Shown: positions 1 through 5,062 of the stretch, in pieces
Layout of the letters: each line of letters begins with the position of its first letter
How positions within the stretch are numbered: position 1 is the first letter of the stretch
NCBI GenBank assembly: GCA_964512305.1
Contig: CAZEIW010000049.1
Coordinates: 1 to 5,062 of the forward strand
Length of the DNA stretch: 5,062 nt
Reading direction: 5' to 3'
Source of the DNA: CAZEIW01 sp964512305
Lineage (GTDB): Bacteria; Pseudomonadota; Gammaproteobacteria; Burkholderiales; Burkholderiaceae_F
Notes under the pieces: generated by a model
The model's database searches: none
Seen by the model: the letters and a program-made list of their open reading frames with translations, nothing else
Told to the model about the DNA's origin: nothing
Translations under genes and position numbers: made by a program

Positions 1-1
1 G

Positions 2-2707
2 TCCGGAAAGACGCTGCAGGACTACTTCTACCAGATCGTGTTCCTGCTGCATCTGGTGCTGGGCTTCCTGATCGTCGTTCCCGTCATCGTCTTCGGCGCC
101 CTGCACTTCCGCAATGCGCACACACGTCCCAACCGGCGCGCCGTGCGCGCGGGGATCGCGCTCTTTTCCACGGCACTCGTCCTGCTCGCAACCGGCATCG
201 CGCTGACGCGCCTGGGCTTCTTCGACCTCAAGGATCCGGCGCTGCGCAACGGCGCGTACTGGGTGCACGTGATCTCGCCGCTGGTGCTGGCGTGGCTCTA
301 CGTGCTGCACCGGCTGGCCGGCAAGCGGATCGACTGGAGGCTCGGATGGCGCTGGGCGGCTTTCGCAGCGACCTTCGCGGCCGTGATGCTGGCGATCCAG
401 GCGCAGGACCCGCGGCACTGGAACGTGAAAGGCCCCGCGTCGGGCGCGCAGTACTACTCGCCGTCGCTGGCGCGCACGGCCACCGGCAACTTCATCCCGG
501 CCAAGACGCTGATGATGGATGCCTACTGCCGGGAGTGCCACCAGGACACTTACGAGAAGTGGGACCACAGCGCCCACCGCTTCAGCTCCTTCAGCAACCC
601 CGCGTACCTGTTCTCGGTGAGGGAGACGCGGCGCGTCGGCATGCAGCGCGACGGCAACGTCCATGCGTCGCGCTGGTGCGCCGGCTGCCACGACCCCGTG
701 CCGTTCCTCTCGGGGGCCTTCGAGAGCGCCCGCTTCGACGATGCGAACTACGACATCGGCAAGGACGCCATGGCGGGAGCCGGCATCACCTGCACGGTGT
801 GCCACGCGATCACCCACGTCAATTCGACGCGCGGCAACGCCGACTTCACGATCGAGGAGCCACTGCACTACCCGTTCGCGTTCAGCGACAACCCGTTCCT
901 GAAATGGGTCAACCGCCAGCTCGTGAAGAGCAAGCCGGCATTCCACAAGAAGACGTTCCTGAAGGACTTCCACCGCAGCGCCGAGTTCTGCTCGACCTGC
1001 CACAAGGTCCATTTGCCCGAGCAGCTGAACCACTACAAGTGGGTTCGCGGGCAGGACCATTACGACACCTACCTTCTCACCGGCGTCTCCGGGCACTTCG
1101 CGCAGTCGTTCTACTACCCGCCCGTGGCCACGCACCGCTGCGCCGCCTGCCACATGCCGCTGATGCCGTCCGACGACTTCGGCGCGCGGCGCTTCGACGA
1201 CGCCGGCCGGCTCGAGATCCACAATCACCAGTTTCCCGCCGCCAACACGGCGCTGCCGAAGCTGCTCGGTTACCCGGACTGGGTCAACGAATCGCACAGG
1301 AAGTTCCTCGAGGGCGTGGCGCGGGTCGATCTCTTCGGCCTCAAGTCCGGTGGCAGCATCGATGGCGAGCTGGCCGCGCCGCTGCGCCCGACCGTCCCGA
1401 CGCTTGAACCCGGCCGGCGCTATCTGCTGGAAGCGGTGATCCGCACGCTCAGGATCGGGCATCCGCTGACGCAGGGCACCGCCGACTCGAACGAGGTCTG
1501 GCTGGACGTCGTGCTCAAGAGCGGCGACCGCATCGTGGGCCGCAGCGGCGCGATGGACGACGGCGGCGCGGTCGATCCGTGGTCGCATTTCGTCAACATC
1601 TACATGCTGGACCGTAACGGCAACCGGATCGACCGGCGCAATCCGCAGGACATCTTCACGCCGCTCTACAACAACCAGATTCCCCCGGGCGCGGCCGACA
1701 CGGTCCACTTCGCGTTCACGGTGCCGCCGGGCCTGAAGGCCCCGCTCGATGTCGAGCTGCGGCTGCAGTACCGCAAGTTCGATGCGACGTACGTCCGCTA
1801 CTTCACCGGCGATCCGGCCGCGAAGGACCGGCTGCCGGTCGTGACGCTGGCGAGCGACCGGCTGACGTTCCCGGTGAAAGGCGTCGCCGCGGCAGTGGAC
1901 AATGCCGCCTCCACCATCGATCCATGGCAGCGCTGGAACGATTACGGCATCGGCCTCCTTCGCAAGGGCGGCCGGGGCGAGCTTCGCCAGGCCGAGGCCG
2001 CGTTCACCGAGGTCGAAAAGACGGGGCGCGGAGACGGCGCGCTCAACCTCGCCCGCGTGCAGCTGCGCGAAGGCCGGCTCGACGACGCCGCCGCCTCGCT
2101 CGAGCGCGCCGCGAAGGCGAAGGTTCCCGCCTACCCGTGGTCGGTGACCTGGTTCAGCGGCCTCGTCAACAAGCAAAATGGCCGCCTCGACGATGCGATC
2201 GGCGACTTCCGCAACGTGGTCGAGACCCGTTTCGCGGAGGCGCGCAGGCGCGAGTTCGACTTCGCCGAGGATTTCGTCGCCCTCGACGAGCTCGGCCAGA
2301 CGCTGTTCGAGCGGGCCAAGCAGGAACGCGGGCCGCAGCGGCGCGCCGAGCGTGAAAGGCTGCTGCGCGAAGCGGCGTCCTGGTTCGAAAGGACGCTCGC
2401 GCTGGATTCCGAGGATCTGGCCGCGCACTACAACCTCGCCCTGATCGACGCGGAGCTGGGCGACGAGACGCGAGCGGCCGAGGAACAGGCGCTTTACGCG
2501 CGCTACAAACCCGACGACAACGCCCGCGATACCACGGTCGCCCTGCACCGCCTGCACAACCCCGCCGCCAATCACGCGGCGGAAGCGGTCGTCGTCTACG
2601 ACCTGCAGCGCGAGGGGCGATACGTCGCCGGCGTCGGCCCGATCCTCGAGCCCGCGATCTCGGTTGCCGCGACCGCCGATGAAAGACCCCCAGCTCCCGC
2701 CCGCTGA
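2..2707 (+). CDS. Membrane-anchored pentahaem cytochrome c with TPR tail (5' end outside window)
   Basis: Probable inner-membrane electron-transfer protein with its haem domain in the periplasm. The frame is open to the left edge. The first in-window start, GTG at 38, lies inside a hydrophobic helix, so the true start is probably upstream. Residues are counted from the codon at 2; 901 are visible. Four membrane helices lie near 12-34, 50-72, 85-103 and 114-132. Arg/Lys-rich loops after helices 1 and 3 put those loops in the cytoplasm and the rest of the protein outside. Five CxxCH haem sites start at residues 176 (CRECH), 226 (CAGCH), 264 (CTVCH), 330 (CSTCH) and 380 (CAACH). The YxxWxxSAH stretch after the first is typical of cytochrome c554-like domains. 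A beta-rich region follows (about 430-630, with HPLTQGTADSNEVW near 487), then TPR-like helices (about 640-857). No cysteine occurs after the fifth haem site. The cytochrome and TPR assignments are firm; the electron donor, acceptor and substrate are unknown. The downstream CRTAC1-type gene overlaps its end, which suggests a shared function. Confidence 0.88.
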   Translation, partial: SGKTLQDYFYQIVFLLHLVLGFLIVVPVIVFGALHFRNAHTRPNRRAVRAGIALFSTALVLLATGIALTRLGFFDLKDPALRNGAYWVHVISPLVLAWLYVLHRLAGKRIDWRLGWRWAAFAATFAAVMLAIQAQDPRHWNVKGPASGAQYYSPSLARTATGNFIPAKTLMMDAYCRECHQDTYEKWDHSAHRFSSFSNPAYLFSVRETRRVGMQRDGNVHASRWCAGCHDPVPFLSGAFESARFDDANYDIGKDAMAGAGITCTVCHAITHVNSTRGNADFTIEEPLHYPFAFSDNPFLKWVNRQLVKSKPAFHKKTFLKDFHRSAEFCSTCHKVHLPEQLNHYKWVRGQDHYDTYLLTGVSGHFAQSFYYPPVATHRCAACHMPLMPSDDFGARRFDDAGRLEIHNHQFPAANTALPKLLGYPDWVNESHRKFLEGVARVDLFGLKSGGSIDGELAAPLRPTVPTLEPGRRYLLEAVIRTLRIGHPLTQGTADSNEVWLDVVLKSGDRIVGRSGAMDDGGAVDPWSHFVNIYMLDRNGNRIDRRNPQDIFTPLYNNQIPPGAADTVHFAFTVPPGLKAPLDVELRLQYRKFDATYVRYFTGDPAAKDRLPVVTLASDRLTFPVKGVAAAVDNAASTIDPWQRWNDYGIGLLRKGGRGELRQAEAAFTEVEKTGRGDGALNLARVQLREGRLDDAAASLERAAKAKVPAYPWSVTWFSGLVNKQNGRLDDAIGDFRNVVETRFAEARRREFDFAEDFVALDELGQTLFERAKQERGPQRRAERERLLREAASWFERTLALDSEDLAAHYNLALIDAELGDETRAAEEQALYARYKPDDNARDTTVALHRLHNPAANHAAEAVVVYDLQREGRYVAGVGPILEPAISVAATADERPPAPAR

Positions 2708-4550
2708 CGAGGAGAGCGGCGAGTACGTCGACGCCGACGACCGCCGCATCGGCATCGCATTCCGCCGCTCGCTGTGGATCATCGGGGCGGCCGCGCTGGT
2801 GGCGGGCGCCCTCTATCTGGCAGCCCGGCGTCCGCACGAGGCAGCGTCTTTCACCGAGGCCAAGGTCGAAGCGCCGCGCGCACCGCAGCGCGCCGCGGTG
2901 ACCCCTCCGCCCGCCCGGTTCACCGATGTCACCGCGGCCTCCGGGATCGACTTCGTCCATCACAACGGCGCCTACGGCGAGAAGCTGCTGCCCGAAACGA
3001 TGGGCGGGGGCGTCGCGGTGATCGACGTCGCCAACAACGGGCGCGCGGACCTTCTGTTCGTCGACTCAGGCAGCTGGCCCTGGAAGCCGGCGCAGCAGTC
3101 CTACCCGACGCTGCGGCTCTACCGCAACGACGGGCATGGGCATTTTCACGATGCCACGGCGGGCTCAGGCCTCGACTCGGTGCACCTGTACGGGATGGGC
3201 GTGGCCGTCGGCGATTTCGACAACGACGGCTACGACGACATCGTCGTCACGGGCATCGGCGGAATCCATCTGCTGCGCAACCTCGGCGGAACGGGCAGGT
3301 TCGAGGATGTCACGCGCAGGGCGGGCATCGCCTCGGGGCCGGGGGACTGGAACACGTGCGCCGCGTTCTTCGACGCCGACAACGACGGCTTCCTGGATCT
3401 CTTCGTGTGCCGGTACGTCCGCTGGTCGCCTGCGATCGACCGCGCGATGGACTTCCGGATGACCGGCATCGGGCGCGCCTACGGGCCGCCCAATTCGTTC
3501 GAAGGAACCTACCCGCGCCTGTTCAGGAACAACCGCAACGGGACGTTCACCGACGTCAGCGAAAAGGCGGGCCTGCGGGTGGTCAACCCGGCCACCGGCA
3601 AGCCGATCGCCAAGTCGCTCGGCGTGCTGCCGATCGATCTGAAGGGCGACGGCTGGATGGATCTCGTCGTCGCCAACGACACGGTCCGCAACTTCCTGTT
3701 CCTCAACCAGCACGACGGAACCTTCAAGGAGGTCGGCGCCGAAAGCGGCCTCGCGTACGACGTCAACGGCAACGCTCGCGGCGCGATGGGGATCGACGCC
3801 GCGTACTACCGCAACGACCAGGACCTGGCGATCAACATCGGCAACTTCGCCAACGAGATGTCGGCCCTCTACGTGGGCGGCGGGCCGAAGGCGCGCTTCG
3901 AGGATCTGGCCGTCGTCGAAGGCATCGGCGCTGCCACCCGGCAGGCGCTGACCTTCGGCGTGCTGTTCTTCGACTACGACCTCGATGGGCGGCTCGACCT
4001 GTTCCATGCCAACGGGCACATCGAGGACCGGATCAACCAGGTCCAGGCGAGCCAGCAGTATGCGCAGCCGATGAAGCTGTTCTGGAACTGCGGCAACGGG
4101 TGTCCGGGCGCATTCGTGGAAGTGCCGGCCGGCCAACTCGGGGCGCTGTCGAAGGCGATCGTCGGACGGGGTGCCGTCTATGCAGACCTCGACGGGGATG
4201 GAGATCTCGACCTGGTGGTCACGCAGATCGGAGGGCCGGCGCTCGTGCTGAAGAACGGTCAGGCGTCGGGCAGCCACTGGTTGCGGGTGCGCCTGGAGGG
4301 AGGGGGGAAGGTCAATCGGGACGCGATCGGGTCGTGGGTGGAACTGACGGCGAACGGCGTGATGCAGCGCCGGCAGGTGATGCCTACCCGGGGCTATCTG
4401 TCGCAGGTCGAGCGGACGCTGACGTTCGGGCTGGGCAAGGCGGATATCGTCGAAGCGCTCAGGGTTCGCTGGACCGACGGGACGGCTCAGGACGTTGCGG
4501 TGCCGGGGGTGGATCGGGAGATTCACGTGAAAAAAGCAGCGGCACGGTAG
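2679..4550 (+). CDS. CRTAC1-type protein: FG-GAP/VCBS beta-propeller with ASPIC/UnbV domain, membrane-anchored
   Basis: Probable periplasmic or surface-facing propeller protein of 623 residues; this family usually serves in binding or scaffolding and no enzyme activity is evident. The ATG at 2679 was chosen over the TTG at 2664 because it is a standard start and gives a short acidic tail before the membrane helix. No convincing Shine-Dalgarno sequence precedes it. The start overlaps the upstream cytochrome gene by 29 bases, so translational coupling is likely. Residues 31-50 form one helix preceded by FRR and lacking a clear cleavage site, so an uncleaved anchor is more likely than a removed signal peptide. 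RFTDVTAASGIDF opens the propeller. Calcium-loop-like DxDxDG motifs begin at residues 179 (DFDNDG), 232 (DADNDG), 432 (DYDLDG) and 503 (DLDGDG), with weaker ones at 116 (DVANNG) and 320 (DLKGDG). Residues 532-620 match ASPIC/UnbV (SHWLRVRL, NRDAIGSWV, RGYLSQ, LTFGLGKAD, VRWTDG). Four cysteines occur (227, 244, 471, 475), two of them in a CGNGC motif. Confidence 0.9.
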   Translation: MKDPQLPPADEESGEYVDADDRRIGIAFRRSLWIIGAAALVAGALYLAARRPHEAASFTEAKVEAPRAPQRAAVTPPPARFTDVTAASGIDFVHHNGAYGEKLLPETMGGGVAVIDVANNGRADLLFVDSGSWPWKPAQQSYPTLRLYRNDGHGHFHDATAGSGLDSVHLYGMGVAVGDFDNDGYDDIVVTGIGGIHLLRNLGGTGRFEDVTRRAGIASGPGDWNTCAAFFDADNDGFLDLFVCRYVRWSPAIDRAMDFRMTGIGRAYGPPNSFEGTYPRLFRNNRNGTFTDVSEKAGLRVVNPATGKPIAKSLGVLPIDLKGDGWMDLVVANDTVRNFLFLNQHDGTFKEVGAESGLAYDVNGNARGAMGIDAAYYRNDQDLAINIGNFANEMSALYVGGGPKARFEDLAVVEGIGAATRQALTFGVLFFDYDLDGRLDLFHANGHIEDRINQVQASQQYAQPMKLFWNCGNGCPGAFVEVPAGQLGALSKAIVGRGAVYADLDGDGDLDLVVTQIGGPALVLKNGQASGSHWLRVRLEGGGKVNRDAIGSWVELTANGVMQRRQVMPTRGYLSQVERTLTFGLGKADIVEALRVRWTDGTAQDVAVPGVDREIHVKKAAAR

Positions 4551-4558
4551 GTGCCGGC
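4530..4558 (-). terminator. Candidate intrinsic terminator of the minus-strand unit
   Basis: Read on the minus strand, a stem GCCGGCAC and its partner GTGCCG-CT-GC enclose the loop CTACC. This gives eight base pairs with a two-base bulge, followed directly by TTTTTT (4535-4530). The six inner pairs (4540-4545 with 4551-4556) are perfect. It lies about 80 bases past the stop of the zinc-ribbon gene, where that unit should end. The loop holds the TAG stop of the converging CRTAC1 gene and the A-run doubles as its Lys-Lys codons, so chance from coding constraint cannot be excluded. On the plus strand no T-run follows, so it should act one way only. A perfect 12-base palindrome CCGGCATGCCGG (4554-4565) overlaps one arm and could compete with the fold. 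Confidence 0.5.
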
Positions 4559-4597
4559 ATGCCGGACGGTGCTTTCGTCCACCGTTTGCAGCCGGTT

Positions 4598-4618
4598 CGG
4601 CGCGATCCAACCGCGCCG
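4598..4618. other. GC-rich hairpin in the convergent intergenic gap
   Basis: The arms CGGCGCG (4598-4604) and CGCGCCG (4612-4618) pair perfectly over seven bases around the loop ATCCAAC. It sits between the two converging stop codons. Neither side carries a T-run, so it is not a standard intrinsic terminator. It could protect the 3' end of the CRTAC1 transcript, or slow polymerase, or be chance in GC-rich DNA. Confidence 0.35.
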
Positions 4619-4635
4619 CCGCCTGTGCCGACCTT

Positions 4636-4806
4636 TCATCCGAGCGTCGCGTTCTCGGCGAGCGCCAGCACGACCGGGGCGCGACAGGCGGCGCAGCGAG
4701 AGGCCTCACCATCGTGCGAGTCGTCGTTCAGATGCACCTCGCCCCGGTGGTCGCAGGCATCGCACCGGTACACGTAGCGCACGGTTCCAGGCAGCAGTTC
4801 ATTCAT
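4636..4806 (-). CDS. Small zinc-ribbon-like protein (56 aa)
   Basis: Short cytoplasmic protein, no signal peptide or membrane segment, opening MNELLPGTVRYVYRCDACDH. Two CxxC pairs, C15-DA-C18 and C38-AA-C41, are separated by 19 residues rich in Asp, His and Glu; the second is followed by RAPVVLALAE. Two knuckles at this spacing are the usual layout of a zinc ribbon or rubredoxin-like metal site. The role is unknown; such proteins may bind nucleic acid, act as metal-site adaptors or carry electrons. The start is ATG at 4806, with a purine-rich GAGAG seven bases upstream. It follows the upstream minus-strand gene by 33 bases with no room for an obvious promoter, so the two are probably co-transcribed. 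The gene reading is supported by the paired motifs, the ribosome site and the spacing. A longer frame on the opposite strand here is Arg-rich and lacks any motif. Confidence 0.72.
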   Translation of the reverse strand: MNELLPGTVRYVYRCDACDHRGEVHLNDDSHDGEASRCAACRAPVVLALAENATLG

Positions 4807-4813
4807 TTCCGAG

Positions 4814-4818
4814 CTCTC
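4814..4818 (-). promoter_or_regulatory. Ribosome binding site of the zinc-ribbon gene
   Basis: Minus-strand GAGAG, seven bases before the ATG at 4806, is a partial match to the Shine-Dalgarno sequence at normal spacing. It favours this ATG over the out-of-frame ATGs at 4802 and 4820. Confidence 0.4.
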
Positions 4819-4839
4819 ATCCCGATTACGCCCCGGCCG

Positions 4840-5062
4840 TCACTTCACCTGCAGCATCAAGTGCTCGTAAGGCGTTCCCGGCCACATCACATACGGCTTG
4901 TTGACGTCCCCTTTGGCATCGCGCGGATAAGCCTGCATCATGCTCTTGGCTTCGGCCCCGACGATCATCACATGCGGTCCGGTCTTGATCCAATTGTTAT
5001 TCGGCGTCTGTTCGGTCGCAAACGGATCGGTGTTGCTGGTGCCATTGTCGCCCTTGAGCATG
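4840..5062 (-). CDS. C-terminal part of an unidentified conserved-looking protein (5' end outside window)
   Basis: Seventy-three complete codons are visible before the TGA at 4842-4840. The frame is open to the right edge, so the Met at the edge is probably internal. Readable landmarks are SNTDPFAT, TPNNNWIKTGPHVMIVG, a YPRD segment and the ending KPYVMWPGTPYEHLMLQVK. The text is ordered and hydrophilic with short beta-like runs, no cysteines and no membrane segment. It resembles the end of a proteobacterial hypothetical protein family recalled only loosely, whose longer members appear exported; this is unverified and no function is assigned. Codons such as AAT, AAC, TTT and TAT are more frequent than in the plus-strand genes, and GC looks lower by eye. 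The zinc-ribbon gene follows 33 bases downstream on the same strand, so an operon is likely. Confidence 0.75.
   Translation of the reverse strand, partial: MLKGDNGTSNTDPFATEQTPNNNWIKTGPHVMIVGAEAKSMMQAYPRDAKGDVNKPYVMWPGTPYEHLMLQVK

Noticed and set aside
292..1407. A 371-residue plus-strand open frame inside the cytochrome gene
   Set aside because: It is an Arg- and Pro-rich shadow of the frame carrying all five CxxCH sites.
2166..2963. A 265-residue minus-strand open frame across the gene junction
   Set aside because: Very Arg-rich with low complexity, and antisense to the TPR region and the start of the next gene. It has no supporting motif.
4554..4565. Perfect 12-base palindrome CCGGCATGCCGG as a regulator binding site
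   Set aside because: It lies just after a stop codon in a tail-to-tail gap with no promoter to control, and it overlaps the terminator stem. A short GC palindrome is expected by chance in such DNA.
3165..4712. A 515-residue minus-strand open frame antisense to the CRTAC1-type gene
   Set aside because: Its composition mirrors the opposite coding strand and it shows only runs of Val, Asp, Arg and Pro with no recognisable fold. It also overlaps the zinc-ribbon gene in another frame.
2774..4777. A 667-residue plus-strand open frame, longer than the CRTAC1-type gene it overlaps
   Set aside because: It is a frame-shifted shadow in GC-rich DNA: Arg-, Gly- and Ala-rich with no domain. The alternative frame holds clear VCBS and ASPIC/UnbV motifs.
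4551..4904. A 117-residue plus-strand open frame after the CRTAC1-type stop
   Set aside because: It runs antisense to the zinc-ribbon gene and the right-edge gene, is Arg- and Ser-rich, and begins directly after a stop with no ribosome site.

Overview
The window is a dense, high-GC stretch of bacterial DNA. The style suggests a GC-rich proteobacterium, possibly a betaproteobacterium, but similar gene pairs also occur in other Gram-negative phyla, so this is a weak inference. The c-type haem motifs, periplasmic-type domains and membrane anchors fit a Gram-negative respiratory bacterium.

Left and centre, plus strand (2-4550): two overlapping genes form one transcription and translation unit. 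The first is cut by the left edge. It encodes a large fused protein: a four-helix membrane domain with histidines, a five-haem cytochrome domain of the cytochrome c554 type, a beta-rich linker domain and a TPR tail. The second starts inside the last 29 bases of the first. It encodes a membrane-anchored CRTAC1-type protein: an FG-GAP/VCBS beta-propeller with several calcium-loop-like motifs, followed by an ASPIC/UnbV domain. Both proteins should work on the periplasmic or outer face of the inner membrane. The likely arrangement is an electron-carrying subunit with a protein-binding TPR arm, next to a propeller partner or scaffold. The substrate cannot be read from the sequence.

Right, minus strand (4530-5062): a second, converging unit. 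The C-terminal part of an unidentified conserved-looking protein enters from the right edge. It is followed after 33 bases by a 56-residue zinc-ribbon-like protein with two CxxC pairs. A hairpin followed by six T's (read on the minus strand) lies about 80 bases further on. It would end this unit, and it is embedded in the last codons of the CRTAC1 gene. The two units therefore meet tail to tail with only about 85 bases between their stop codons.

No RNA genes, CRISPR arrays, insertion sequences or clear plus-strand terminator were seen. No stretch over 300 bases lacks a gene.
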